From contig QEOQ01000014.1 of the NCBI GenBank assembly GCA_010279815.1, positions 263,940-327,939 on the forward strand: DNA of 64,000 nt. The letters run 5' to 3'. The DNA comes from Brachionus plicatilis. Lineage: Eukaryota; Rotifera; Eurotatoria; Ploima; Brachionidae. The stretch's first letter is position 1; every line of letters starts with the position of its first letter. The notes beneath the pieces were generated by a model. That model saw only the letters and a program-made list of their open reading frames with translations, was not told the DNA's origin and searched no databases. The translations under genes and the position numbers were made by a program. Shown here piece by piece: positions 33,250 to 45,576 of this stretch.

Positions 33250-34638
33250 ATGTCTTCGAATCATCAGATTACCAATAAATTAGAAGACCATGAACAAAGA
33301 GCTTTAATACTAAATGCTGACCAAAACGAAGCAATAGTAAATTTGAATAATAACTTTTTATTCTGTTGGAATTAATAATGAACTATTTAGATTGTTACAT
33401 CAGCCATTGTAGAGCTATGGCTTTCAAAAAAATCTGACCATTCTGAATGGTCTAAATTGGCATGTGGGATTTTGTGCATTATAAAAAAAAAAATTCCGAA
33501 ATCTGACTTTTTCCAACTTTCTGATTTAGAAGTATTTAAATTTAAACAAAAAATAATTTACAGCTTTTTTTTTATTTAATAAAGGCTAATGTCCTATGGG
33601 AAGAAGAAATTTATGAGCCATTTTTTTATAAAGCTGTTACCAAAAATTTCCACTATTTTCCAGCTAAAGTAAAAAATAGAAAAGTTTATTTATTTAAATT
33701 AAAATTTTATTAAGGAGCAAAATGCAGGTCTAAATTTTGCTTTTGCATCCGAAGCAGACAACGTTATTCAGCATGTTGAAAGAAACATTGGAAGACAAAT
33801 AAACGACTCGAAGCCAGTCCAAATAAGAAAAACGCACTCGTTCAGAGAAACTAGAAATCCGTCAAAAAATTTTGATAAACAGGTCTTAGTTAATGAAAAA
33901 TTTAATAATAAAAAAGTATCCGATGATACTCGATTACAAAAACAAAAAGAAAATAAATTAAATACAATCTTTAATAGTCAAAAAGAAAAAGCCAGACGTT
34001 TTTTTAGCTTTAAAAAACCTCAACAGGTAAAAAATGATAAACCCAAATTGGAAATTAGTGGTCCAAATGATTTCAGAGTTGTTCAACAAGTTCGAATAAC
34101 AGGAGATTCAATTAAAGTAAAATTCAACAAATTTTATTTTTTATTTTTTAGTTTTTTTTTGTTTTAGATTGATACAAAAGACGAACAAACAAAGCAAAAG
34201 ATAAACGAAATTTTGTCAAAATTAAATGTAAAGTCTAATCGAAGGACTGAGCAATTTGTTGGAGATTTTTTAAAGAAAATCGAAGTTGATTCAGACATTA
34301 GGGAAAAAATTGCAGAACACGAGCAAGAAGATAAAAATAATTATGAGACAAAAAAAAATATTGATAATCGAACTAATGAGGCAAATTTATCCAAGAGTGC
34401 ATCCAGACAAAGCCTGTCAATAAAACCTCTAGTTGTTCAAAGCCGACAAAGTTTAGAAGTATCTGAGAAAATTGAGGAACTGTCTGAGCCTACACAAGCA
34501 ACTGCCAAATATGTCTATGATGAACCGAATATGCTCGATGTGCTAAAAACTGAGCTGGAAAAAAGAGCTCAGTATTTGAATCAAAGTGATTCAGATACTT
34601 ATTTTTCTAATGAAGAATCTGAATCAGAATGGATTTAA
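33250..34638 (+). CDS. WASP-family paralog 1: WH1, degenerate CRIB, C-terminal acidic tail
   Basis: Exons 33250-33336, 33391-33531, 33585-33668, 33715-34116 and 34168-34638 give 394 residues. The WH1/EVH1 domain (~25-130) is clear: IVTSAIVELWLSKK, LWEEEIYEPFFY, AGLNFAFASEAD. Near ~215-230 ISGPNDFRVVQQVR stands where the CRIB motif should be but lacks its histidines and glycine. The end (MLDVLKTELEKRAQ.. then SNEESESEWI) resembles the central-acidic segment that binds Arp2/3, including the terminal Trp. I see no WH2 motif and no proline-rich region. Exons 2 and 3 are 141 and 84 bp, identical in length to those of the paralog at 38681-40269. It probably cannot deliver actin in the standard way and may be a regulator or a diverged nucleator. 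Confidence 0.8.
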
Positions 34639-35266
34639 ATTGAATTTGAATTTTTGATTTTTTCAATAAAGCAGTAAAAAAGTCAAGGTGATAAACAAAT
34701 AGAATATCATGAATAAAAAATGAAAAATTAAAGAAGCCTTTTTATTATTTTTAAATATATAAATAAAAATAGAATTTTTTTTTTATTTATTTGAAAAACC
34801 TTTAATTTAAAGCCCCTTAGAAATATTTCATGAATTTTTAAAATAACAAAGAATCATAAAATAAATTAAAAAAACACTCTTGGCACTCTAAGATGATTTA
34901 GAAAAACCAAATAATTATGTACAGACAAAAGTAAATTCGATTTAGATTTTATTTATAAATTGCACCACTTTTTGGTTAATTTTTTATTTATATTTAATTG
35001 ATAAATTTCCAATTCTATGATTATTTAGCGTCAAAAAAACTTGTTTCATTTTTATTTAGAATTTAAAGTTTGGTCTTATAGCTGATACTTAAGAACTTAA
35101 TTCCATTGACCAGAATTCAAATTCATTAGGACAATAATTTTTTTTAAATTTAGCCAAATTTGGTTGAATCAAAAAAAATTCATTGAATTAATATTTCCCC
35201 TTTTTGCTCAAAAAAAAGTTTTTTTTAAAATTATGCTCATTTTTTTAAATTAAAATTCGGCATCGT
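34639..35266. other. Intergenic, AT-rich
   Basis: 3' flank of WASP paralog 1 (polyadenylation-type TCAATAAAGCAG at ~34663). Nothing else. Confidence 0.45.
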
Positions 35267-35594
35267 AAAATTTCATACAAAATTTCCAATACAAAAATTA
35301 ACGTAGTTAAAAAATTTCATAACTTTTGTTATGAAGTCAAAAACTTGTTCTGTAAATGAAACAAGAAGCAGAAGTCTGCAAAAGTCTGCAAAATCTGTGC
35401 AAATTCTGCAAAATTGCACCCTATTTACAAGTTTTAAAAAAAAGCGGAATTTATTTGCACAGATTTTGCAGACTTCTGCAGAAGGTGAAACAACAGTTGT
35501 TTCACTTTGTTTCATTTACAGAACAAGTTATTGACTTTAAGAACAAAAGTTATAAATTTTTTTAATTTTTGTATTGGAAGTTTTGTATGAAAAT
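35267..35594. mobile_element. Foldback MITE with ~140-bp arms
   Basis: Left arm 35267-35405 and right arm ~35455-35594 are inverted copies beginning TTTCATACAAAA(T/C)TTCCAA. They run through TTGTTCTGTAAATGAAACAA into several TCTGCAAAA words near the centre, leaving a ~50-bp spacer. A transcript would form a very long hairpin. Open frames on both strands here are side effects of the symmetry. Confidence 0.78.
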
Positions 35595-37123
35595 TCACAA
35601 TGGCTTAAAATCCGCAGTTTGAAATTATTTTCAGTAATTTTCTCAAGTCTAAGTTTGATTAACTTGGTGAAATCAGGACGATCCAAAAGACTTAATGATT
35701 GTTCAAAGTTTTAAAATTTCAATTCGAATAGAAAAAAATTAAAATAATTGAAAAAAATAATTTAATCTGATTTTAGTCAGCTTAAACCAAGGCTTCTTTA
35801 AAAATCTAATTACGAAACCAGTTTACTTTGAATGAATTTTTTATTTTTTTTACTATCAGATCATAAAAATGACCCCATTGATCTATAGCATCTTAATGAT
35901 GCTAAACTAAATGATTTAAAAACACGGAATTTTTTTTTATAATAAAATAATTTTCAATCAACTACCGTTAATCTTCAGCTTATTTTGTTTAATGAGCGCA
36001 CCGATGAAAAGCTCAGATTTTCAAGAGAATTTATCTCGACTAGTTTTGACCACTCATAAATTTTAATTAAAAAAAAATAAATATAACTTTAATTTGTCTT
36101 TAACAATTTTAATTGCAATTCAGGTAATTTTAAAAATGATTTTTAAATAAATATAATAAAAATTGGATTTTTTTTGTAATTGAATAACTTTTTAGATTAT
36201 TTCTTAAAGAAAGTTTGAAAAACATAATTTCTTTTGTCTTTTAACAAAATTAGGTTTAAAAGAAAGAATAAAATAAAGTAGAAATTACAGCAAACATGCT
36301 TGTCGATAAGTCTTAAAAATAAACTTCTATTATAGCTAAATACGCATAAATGCAGACACATGCCAGGTCTTAAATAGCTATTTTTTTATCATGCTACCAT
36401 TTTCTGAAATCCGTTTTAATTTTTAAATGATAAAATTAATAGACTTAAAGTCTAAAACGATATTCTTTATCTTTTTAGTATAATATAAAAAAAAAATTTA
36501 ATTTTTTTAAAATATATTTAAAAATTTGACCTTAATTTGTTAACTATATTTAAAATATCTCTAAGGTATTAAAAATTGTAAAAAATTCAAAAAGTTAATT
36601 TCTGCAAAACATTAACTTTTATAGAAAATCCACATATCAAAATTGAATACATAAAGACTGCAATAGCCTTCTTTTAGATAAATCTGAATTCTTTATTTTT
36701 TTTACTCAAAATAAAATATATAATTCTCATGAAAAAGAAAAAGAAGGCAACGATTATTTCAAATCTATATAGTTTTTATAATAAATTATTTTAAAACTAA
36801 ATACAGGACAAAATCTAAAAAAGACCATTGTAAGGTGAATTCAATAATTCATAGCTAGCAATTGTGAATAAAAAAATATCAAAATTTTCAGAGAAATAAA
36901 ATATTGAAGCCTTAAAAACTGATTCCTCCCACGCAGTTACCTTGGATTTTCTTTATAGAATTTTTTCTAGTCTATTTTATTTAGTTTGTAGCTTAAGGCA
37001 ATTAATTTAAAGCCAAATTAATAGAATCAAATTTAAAATAATTTATTTAATTAAAAATAAATTATTGAAAAACAATCAAAAAATAAGTTAAGATAACAAT
37101 CAGAACAAAATGTTCTTCATTAA
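35595..37123. other. Intergenic, AT-rich
   Basis: No gene or defined element recognised. Confidence 0.45.
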
Positions 37124-38230
37124 TTAAACAAAAAAGATATCATTTAATTTGGAAAACTTGACAAAAGTTAGATTTTTTCGATTGTAATAATTTTTAACAA
37201 ATGCCTTCTGATCTTTCTGTGTATAAACATATAAATTCTTTAAGGGATCAGGTCTATTCCACATTGACATGATACCAAAGCCCGAATGGCTCACCACTCC
37301 GATGTCACAATTTTGCATAAAATGAAAATCAAGCAGTACATTTTCCATATCTAGACATTTGTTTATATTAATTTGCTTTTCTACGTGAACACTTGAGTCT
37401 TCAATGTAAAAAACCGGATGGTTGGGAAAATATTGTTTGGCTTCTTTTTTGACAAATTCGCGGTCTGCAGTGACATAAATGGAAAAATTTGTGTTCAAAT
37501 ATTTTGTTGATTCCAAAAATTTTGTTTTTACAAAGTTCCAAAAGTCCAGTGTTATTTTTGTGCCTGATTCAGTCACGTGTTTCGGATCGCCAGTTCTTAT
37601 TTGTACACAAATGAGCTTGGTATTTCGTGGTTTAATGCTAGACACCAAGTTTTCATATTTGAGCTGTAATTTTTGATTTAACTTGAACAATTCGCCGTAC
37701 CATTTTCTGAATTGATAGACAATTTTAAATTTAGATTGTTCATAACCAAGATCATTTATTATTTTTTTGTAAAAAGGGTTCTTTGCCAAACTGTCTGAGA
37801 ACATGAAGCCAGATTTAATTCTGATCAAATTTGTGTCCGAGTATTTCTTTAATAATTCTTTTTCGGAGCGAATTTTCTGTGAAACCCAGTACTTCCACTC
37901 GTATTTGATTAAAACTGTGGATATGGTGGCCCTGGGTGTTTGGTCATAGTGCCAATTTATTTTGTTAGGGTGCAGGATTTTGATTAAATCACAACCTTGA
38001 TTTATTCTTATTAAAAAATGACGGTTCATTATTAAAGAAAAAGCATATGTTGATAGAATGCCCTTTAAACGATCTGCCCAACCTCCACACATATCTTTTT
38101 CGAGACATTCGTATTGAATAAACTTTTGATGTACCTTGGGACTTCTTTCCCCATTTTTTAAAAATAATTTAACTAATAAACAAGTCAAAAATATCCCTAG
38201 AATCAAAATTTTTTTTTTAACTTTTCTCAT
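37124..38230 (-). CDS. Golgi type II glycosyltransferase, fucosyltransferase-like
   Basis: 368 residues, single exon, ATG at 38230. A short basic N-terminus and one membrane anchor (~8-25, ILILGIFLTCLLVKLF) give the type II topology of Golgi enzymes. The luminal part opens with CGGWADRLKGILSTYAFSLI, includes a strand-loop LICVQIRTGDPKHV that resembles the HxRRTD-type sugar-nucleotide loop of alpha-1,2/1,6 and O-fucosyltransferases, and ends with DIGVVSHSGFGIMSMW, the usual late motif of this GT-B group. Transfer of fucose from GDP-fucose to glycans is the likely reaction; acceptor and linkage cannot be told. It lies between the two WASP paralogs on the other strand. Confidence 0.72.
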   Translation of the reverse strand: MRKVKKKILILGIFLTCLLVKLFLKNGERSPKVHQKFIQYECLEKDMCGGWADRLKGILSTYAFSLIMNRHFLIRINQGCDLIKILHPNKINWHYDQTPRATISTVLIKYEWKYWVSQKIRSEKELLKKYSDTNLIRIKSGFMFSDSLAKNPFYKKIINDLGYEQSKFKIVYQFRKWYGELFKLNQKLQLKYENLVSSIKPRNTKLICVQIRTGDPKHVTESGTKITLDFWNFVKTKFLESTKYLNTNFSIYVTADREFVKKEAKQYFPNHPVFYIEDSSVHVEKQININKCLDMENVLLDFHFMQNCDIGVVSHSGFGIMSMWNRPDPLKNLYVYTQKDQKAFVKNYYNRKNLTFVKFSKLNDIFFV

Positions 38231-38680
38231 TATTTATTTTCAAATAACTTTAAATAATTTGCCTATTTATCGGCTCTTGATCACCATAGCTACATTGAAA
38301 AATTCACGAGTATTACGTAAATTATCTAAATAATTGCACGTCTAAAATCAAACATGTGAATTAAAGGTAAAAAAAATATAAACATTAGTAGAATTTTTCG
38401 TTATCCAATTCCCATTTTTTCGTCCTTAAAAATAATTCTCAGAATTTTAAAGTTTTAGTTCAAACTTCTCTGTTTGCACAAGCTTCGTCAAAAAAGGGTA
38501 TTAAATAAAAAAACGTTTTTGATAGTTTTAAAATTTTTTATTTAAAAAACTAAATATTGAAAACAAAATTTATTTGTTAGCTAATTTTTAAATTCATATT
38601 ATAATAAATTTTGAATAGATGATTTGATTTTTTTGGATAAATTTGAAAAATATTGAAGTTTTAAAAATCCTCAAAAAAAA
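38231..38680. other. Divergent promoter gap
   Basis: 450 bp between the glycosyltransferase (minus) and WASP paralog 2 (plus). No specific motif stood out. Confidence 0.4.
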
Positions 38681-40269
38681 ATGATTGCTGAACCAGTATA
38701 TAGTCCGATAAAGCATGATAAATCGAAATACTTAAAAGACTTTGAAATTGATAAAATAACCAATTTTATTGATGCCTCGAACGGAATAGTTGGTCAAGAG
38801 AAAAAAATTTAATTCCATTAATCAGTTAATTTTGAATTTTAGGTAATCGCTTCGGCAATCATTCAACTTTACTTGACCAAAATACCAGAAAATACTGTAT
38901 GGTACAAAAAAACCACTGGAATACTCTGTCTGGTCAAGGATTTCAGCATAAAATCATTTTATTTTCGTCTGATCAATCTTAAAGTATATTTCTAGAAAAA
39001 GTTGGACCCATTAAATTTAAACATTTTAATTTAAGCCTCAATTGCTCTGGGAGGAAGAGTTGTACACCAATTTTTGCTTCAACAAAATCACAAAAAATTT
39101 CTGCTGCTTTCCAGGCCGTGTAAAATTCTCAAAAAGATTAAAAAATTTTTTAAATTATTTTTCAAGTATTGTAATGTTGGATTTAATTTTGCATTTGAAG
39201 ACGAACTGTACAAGCTCCAGCGAGCCATTGATCAAGCATTAAACTCTTTGGAAAGATTTGATCCGAACAACAACACCAGCCACCGCTTGACCATAAACCT
39301 AAATTATGTCAAAAGAGACTCGAACAAAAAAGCTGATAAGAAAATAATTGACAAAAATTTAATTGGAAATCCAACTCATTTTGTGCATGTGAACCACATT
39401 GGCATCAGCCAAGACAACAGTTTCAATGTATTTTCTTTAATTTTTTTATTCAAGCAATTTTCAATTATTTATTTATTATCTAAGATATTATTAAATGACA
39501 AAAATGAGCATGTCAAGATGATAATCGATGTCCTTAATCAACTGCACATCAAACCAAACAAGGACGCGGTAGAGTACGCGGATAATTATATTAAATCAAA
39601 TGGAGGATATGGTAAATATTTTAATGGGTACCAAAGCTTGAAAGAAAATATGCCCCGAGGGGAATCCAAATCCAAATCAGACATTCCAAAAAAAATACCC
39701 AAAGTCCAAGTTTCCAGAGATTTGTTAAAAAATGAACTAAAAAAACAGAACAACAAAGTTATCATCAATATATCAACTACTCCGAATACACTAAAGCCGC
39801 CTTCGAGGCCTGCACCTAAACCGCCTATTGGCAAAAATGAACAATGTCGACACTCAATTCCTGGTTGTGCCACTGTAGTTGATTTTCTTTCGCCAATTTC
39901 AAATTGTGCAAAGTATGAATCAGATGGCTCAAACTTTGCTACTCCCGAGTTTATCACGGATGAGAATGGAAAAAATTTTCAGACAAGAAAAACTAGCTCT
40001 GCTATTAGTCAAGCGGAAAACAGGAATGAATTGCTCAAATCAATTGAAAATTTTAAAGGTGGTCTAAAACATGTCACTCCGAGCAAAAATTTACAAACTA
40101 GCAAACGGGAAGAAAACGACCCCATGAGCCAACTGATCAAAGCACTGAATGCCATGAGACCTTATTTGAGTAATTAATTAATTTATTTATTTTATTAATT
40201 AATTTAAAATTTTTACTCTTAGATGTAAGCTCGGACGAAAGTGACACTGAAAATAGCTTTTCTTTTTAA
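38681..40269 (+). CDS. WASL: WASP/N-WASP homolog: WH1, CRIB, Pro-rich, WH2, acidic tail
   Basis: Exons 38681-38788, 38843-38983, 39036-39119, 39167-39427, 39485-40169 and 40223-40269 give 441 residues. WH1 at ~30-140 (VIASAIIQLYLTKI, LLWEEELYTNFCFN, NVGFNFAFEDELYK). An intact CRIB lies around ~178-195 (IGNPTHFVHVNHIG), which in relatives binds Cdc42-GTP. Then come a basic linker, a short proline stretch (KPPSRPAPKPP), one WH2 (~376-395, NRNELLKSIENFKGGLKHVT) for G-actin, a C-helix (MSQLIKALNAM) and an acidic end SSDESDTENSFSF without the usual Trp. It should activate Arp2/3-driven actin assembly at membranes. The 57-bp intron 39428-39484 is a multiple of three with no stop, so the frame reads through it. 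Confidence 0.88.
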
Positions 40270-40456
40270 ATTTTTTTTTTTTACAATTTTTATACGGATT
40301 TTTTATCCAATTTTTAATACAATGCAATATCGATTTGAATTTTAATAAAGAATTTTTCTTTTGTGTAATTCTTGTTAAAAATTAATCCTTTAATTTTAAT
40401 TTTGTTTAAAAAAAAAAGATCAATTATTCTTTTGACAAAAAGGAACTTATATTAGA

Positions 40457-40960
40457 AATGTCTGAATGTTATTTTTTAGAATTTTGTTCAATTTTTTGGA
40501 CCTGTTTTTTTAAGTCAAAAAGTGATGCTGAATTTAAAAACTTATTAAGATTAAATAAAACATCTGTCATATTTTTTTTTTATTTAAAAAAAGGTAATTA
40601 ATTATATTACATCTTTTTTAGATTCTGAAATTTTATTAACTTAGAAAATGTCTGAATGTTATTTTTAAAAGAATCTTGTTGTTCAATTATTAAATTTTTT
40701 AGTTATAAAGTGGATTTAAATTGTTTTTTAAGATTAAATAAAACATCCGTCATATTTTTTATTTAAAGTTAATCCTTAAAATTTAATTAAATTAATTAAT
40801 ATTATATTTTTAATCTATTCTATTGCAGCTTTTTATTATTCTGAAAATTTTGTAAATGCAGAAAATATCTGAATGTTGTTTTAAAAGCATTTTTTAGTTA
40901 AAAAGTGATGCTGCATTTAAATTCTAAAAAATTTTTAAAATTAAGCATCCATTTTGGCTT
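40457..40960. repeat. ~190-215-bp tandem repeat, three degenerate copies
   Basis: The landmark AATGTCTGAATGTTATTTTT recurs near 40457, 40647 and 40863. Copies 1 and 3 share AAAAAGTGATGCTG(A/C)ATTTAA, and copies 1 and 2 share AAATAAAACATC(T/C)GTCATATT. Non-coding, between WASP paralog 2 and the Jupiter-like gene. Confidence 0.75.
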
Positions 40961-41189
40961 ACACTAAAATAATAAATTTAAAAAATTCTAGTTGCATAAT
41001 AAGACAAATAAACTGCTTGATTTAAAAAAAATTAAAATTTTAGTTCAAAAATGACTTATAATGAGTAAGCGTGCTTCCAAAAGTCAAATCGTCATCGAAA
41101 CATGAACATTCATTTAAATACTTGACGCAGTTACATTTAAAAGTCTTCAGTTTTATAGAAAAAAATTAGATTTTATATACTAGCAAAAA

Positions 41190-41618
41190 ATGACTTCAGC
41201 CAATTTTTATTCTGGATATGTGATTGATAAGCCAAGCTCAAAAGTTATGAATCCACCAGGTGGTCAATCGAAAAACATTTTTGGTTTCTCTGAGGAAGAG
41301 CCAAAGAACAACATGCGCAGACAAGAATTCTCTCATCCAAAAGCCACATCGCAAAGTGTCAACGAGCCGGTGAATCAGGTTCAGTGCAAAAAGAGAACTG
41401 GTTATAATCCAATAACTGGTGAGTCGTATGATGAACCGGCTCAGAAGCCGCTTGAGGCAAAGGCAGAGCCGAAACCAGTGGAGGCCATAGTCCAAAAGGA
41501 GCCCGAGTCCAAACCTGCTGAAAATAAGCAACAAGATAACGGATATCATCCAAGAGCAATTCATACATCTAGTAAAGTCTCGCAGCCGCCTGGTGGAGCT
41601 TCGACAAAATTATGGTGA
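41190..41618 (+). CDS. JPT1: Jupiter/HN1 (JPT) family protein
   Basis: 142 residues, one exon. The family's repeated motif is seen at both ends: SSKVMNPPGGQSKNIFGF (~16-33) and SSKVSQPPGGASTKLW (C-terminus). Between them is a Lys/Glu/Pro-rich, disordered linker and KRTGYNPITGESYDEP. Jupiter in Drosophila binds microtubules; HN1/JPT1-2 in vertebrates are small cytosolic proteins, JPT2 being linked to NAADP signalling. A small, charged, unfolded protein of this kind is consistent. The lack of introns is unusual beside its neighbours but may only reflect its size. Confidence 0.85.
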   Translation: MTSANFYSGYVIDKPSSKVMNPPGGQSKNIFGFSEEEPKNNMRRQEFSHPKATSQSVNEPVNQVQCKKRTGYNPITGESYDEPAQKPLEAKAEPKPVEAIVQKEPESKPAENKQQDNGYHPRAIHTSSKVSQPPGGASTKLW

Positions 41619-44600
41619 ACTGTGACATGTCTATTTAACTTGAAATTAAGCTTTTCATGCGATTTCTTTAAATATTTTTTTTTTAAATAATTCAGAATAA
41701 ATAATAATTGTATTTTTTTATAAAATTTAATTAATAAAAATTGGCAATGTCCATCAGTTATATTGTTGAGTTTTTTCTCTTTTTAAAATAGGAACAATTC
41801 TTCTCGAGCTTTAAAAATCAGATTTGAACATTTTAAAGCAAAAATTTGTACTTTTCTACTTTTGACAAGCTTAAAAAGATTAGAAATTTTCCAACAATCG
41901 AATTCAAGAGTTTCAAAGCGATTTTTTGAAAATTTATTTTAAAATTTAAATTTTTTTAAATTAAAAAAAATATGCTTAAAATACGATTCAAAATTAATTA
42001 GGTATAGAAAATGAATTTAAATGAGATTTGAGAAGGCACCAAAAAATCTATTCAAATAAAAATATAAACGAATTTAACTAAAAATTAAAAATTAAGTAAA
42101 ATAATTTTGATTTTGATTTGCATGCACAATCTAATGTTGTTTCATTCAAATGAAAGTTAGATGACTGTAAAAATAAACTGCCAATCCTTTTTCACATCAA
42201 ACAAAAATTACTTCTTGTTTGAGCTTGGTAGTAGATTTTTTGAAAGTTTATAATTTATATAACAAAGTAATTGGATGTGAAATCAATTAGGACTCGGAGA
42301 AAAAATTGACTCTATTATTCATTTATTTTGTCTATTTGTTCATCTGTGTCGAGCTAAAGCTCTTACAAATCAAAAATAAAATAAAGCAAATTTAAAAAAA
42401 AGAAATTACCTAAAAGAAAATGGTGATAATAATAGAGATCGATCGAAATATATTTTTTTTAAAAAAATGATTCAATTTAAAGAAGTTCAAGGAAATTTTT
42501 AACTAAATGCATTTTATTATTTTAAGTTAGTATTATAAGGTTCCGGAAATTACATCAAAATATTTAAAATATCAGTGATTTTTTTCTTTAAATATATCTA
42601 ACTTTACCCAATGGGTTTACATGATGTGAAAAAGATAGGAAGTAAGATACTAACTTAAAATAAAAAATTTTTCAAAAATAACTTAAGCTCAGTAAGAAAA
42701 CTAATGAATGAATTCCTTAAAACAATATAAAAATTTTTAGGGGTTATAACTAAAGGTAATATTTATATCCGAAAATTCAAAATTTTAAAAAATTTATTAA
42801 TAAAGAAAGACTTAAGAAACTTTTATGTTCGATTAAAGATTTAAAAAAATTTAAAGACAATTTTATGATTCAATTTTAAAAGGCTTTGAGAAATATACCT
42901 CTGATGATGAGAAGTTATTTAATCTGACTGAGTTAGATTTAAAAAAAAAACATTTTTTTTATTAAATGACAAATCAAATCTTTAGAATTTTTATATCTTT
43001 CAGTAAAAAACAATAAGAATTTAATTTTTTAATTTTAATTAAATTTTATAAACTAATCTAAAGCTAAAATAAAAAAAATTGAAACTGAAAGTTTTTTATT
43101 TGAATATCTGACTTTAAAATTTTTTTTAAATATCGATCCAAAAACATTAAAAATTATTTAACAGGCATTGTCATTTTAAAATGTCAAATTTCTTTGATAA
43201 TAGCATAAACCTTGCAAACTCTCCCATGGAGTTCTGGTGTAAATGATTGAGTTAATAAGTTAATAAATATGTTTTTAATTTTTTTGTAAACAAATAAAAT
43301 TTTATACTGGAAAATATCAAAATTATTTAATCTATTTAGTACGCTTTTATAAAAAATCGGCAATCTTAGATTGAGCTTTTAGTATTTTCATTTCTAAAAT
43401 TAAACAGAAAATTTTTTAAAAAATTTGAAATAATAAAGTAATAATAGAAACTAAAAAAGCTAAAAAAGATATTTTTGGCATGGATTAAAATGGGAAAAAA
43501 AGGATAAGCTCATAAACTTATATATTATTTTCAATTTTTTCATGCTATGAGACTATATGATAAATAAAAAAAAGCAAACTGAGGTAATAGCTGAAATTGT
43601 ATATGTTAAAATTAATAGTCTAAGGCAATGTGCTTATGGCTATTAATACACCACAGTCCTGGTGTAATTTGCAAGGATTAACGGTAGGCCTTGCCATTAC
43701 CCATAGTTTTATATGATGTAGAAAAGATAAGAGTAAACTTTTCACTCAGAATTAAAATTTTGATTCCAAATACAAATGTTCTGAAAACCCAAATCATTGT
43801 CCACATCTTTTAAAAAGAAATGGGTTCTCTAGTATTTATTAATTGTTAACTTATAATTATGTCATTTTTCAATAAGTCTCTGATTTTTCTAAAATTTATT
43901 TTTTTAAATAAGCTGTATTTTTTTATTAAATTTTAAATAGGATTTAATTTTTTCCCGATTTTTTTTAAGTTAGCAAAATAAATTTTATAGGATTAAGTTC
44001 AAAAAAATAAAACTCAAATTTACGTAGATCTTTAGGGTTTAAAATTATGATTTTTTAAGCAAAAGTCTTTTTATTCTTTTTTATTATTTCCAGATTTTTT
44101 TGTTACAAAAATTAAAGTAAATTTACTGTAAATTAATAATTACTGTAAATGCAAATTTACTTCTGTTTGTGTAAAATCCGGTTAATTTGACTTTATTCAC
44201 GTCAATTATTTCTAAAAGAAAAGAGCGAAACAACACTGTATTTGAAAAACAAAATTCTCAAAGTTTAAAGATGATTGAAAAATTTAGTAAATATATCACA
44301 AAATTTCCACTTTATTAGATTCTTCACTTCAATATTAAAAACGCAATTAAAATTTATTAGTATAAATATATTTTTACTAATTTTTACTCAGTTCTTATTT
44401 ATAAGCTTTGTTTTTTTTTTAATAAATAGTTTAAAAATTTTCGAAGATATTTTTCAAACACTTTGCAAATATATTTTTTGAAATAAAATACAAACGAGTT
44501 TTAAAAACTTTCAAAGTTTCTTGTTTCAATGTTATTGCTTTGCCAAAACTACTATTTTCTTGAAAATTAACTTACTTGATCAGAATGTCTTCTAAATAAA

Positions 44601-45576
44601 TTATCTTTTTAGCTTTTTGAATTTCATGGAACGAATCTTAAATTTAAAAAAAAAATTTAATTTTTATTTAAAAATTAGCATTCGATTTTTGGTCTAATTT
44701 AATTCAAACATAATTATTTTATTATCTAAAAAAAATGATCAAAGCAAAGTCGAACCGAAATTAGTTTATCCTTATTCAAAATTTTTAAAATGGATTCTAC
44801 TACCTTAAAAATATCTTGGTTCTAAATGAAATTTTTGGATTAAAATAAATTTCTTATTTCCTTTTTTATTTTTTTTTTGTTTCTAGTAAAATTATAGATC
44901 TTCTTTTATTTGATCTTTGCATTGACAATGGTTACATTTGATTCGTTTATTTATTTAATCTTTTGTTCAATTAAAAATAAAATGCTTTTTTATTTTTTTC
45001 AATTAATGAAAACTTTAAAAATGTTCAAAATAATTATTTAAATCAATGTGCTTTAAATGCTGAGCAAAACAGTAAACTCAATTTGATTTTGGCAAAAAGC
45101 GTGATGCAATAAGGAAGTTATTTAATTTTATTAACCCATTTTTGAGACCAAATTTCAAAGTGGCATTAATGATTTAAAAAAAAAATTTAATTCAACAAAG
45201 AAAACAAAAACCTACAGGATCAAATAGAGTTTGCTTCGACGACTTTTTTCTAATATTTAGTCAAGCTTTTGTTGTTAAATCTTAAGATTTTTTGTTACAC
45301 GAAATGACAATTAGCAGCCAAATTTAAATCTTGTTAGAACATACAACAGAGTAAGCTAAATTTCAAGAATTTTCCAAAAATTCTTAAATTTCCTTCAATT
45401 TTAATTGTTTTCTTTTCTAAGAGAAAAAAGAAAGAAAAATAGTTTTTTTCTAAAATCATCCATTCTTTGTTTAATGTGGAAATAATATTGCTAAGCAAAA
45501 TAAGCCTTTTTATTATTTACCTAATCGATTTTTGCTTATAATTTTAAACTTTGGATTTCTTACTTTATTCCTTTAA
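41619..45576. other. 4-kb gene-poor AT-rich region
   Basis: Contains a diverged direct pair (GGGTTTACATGATGTGAAAA near 42611; TTTATATGATGTAGAAAAG near 43718) and an inverted pair around CCTTGCAAA and CTGGTGTA near 43209 and 43672. These suggest one or two decayed transposons. No coding sequence was recognised. Confidence 0.45.

Noticed and set aside
35273..35565. Overlapping 67-80-codon frames on both strands
   Set aside because: They arise from the symmetry of the foldback element.
44275..44481. 68-codon Phe/Ile-rich frame
   Set aside because: Hydrophobic translation of AT-rich DNA with no family features.
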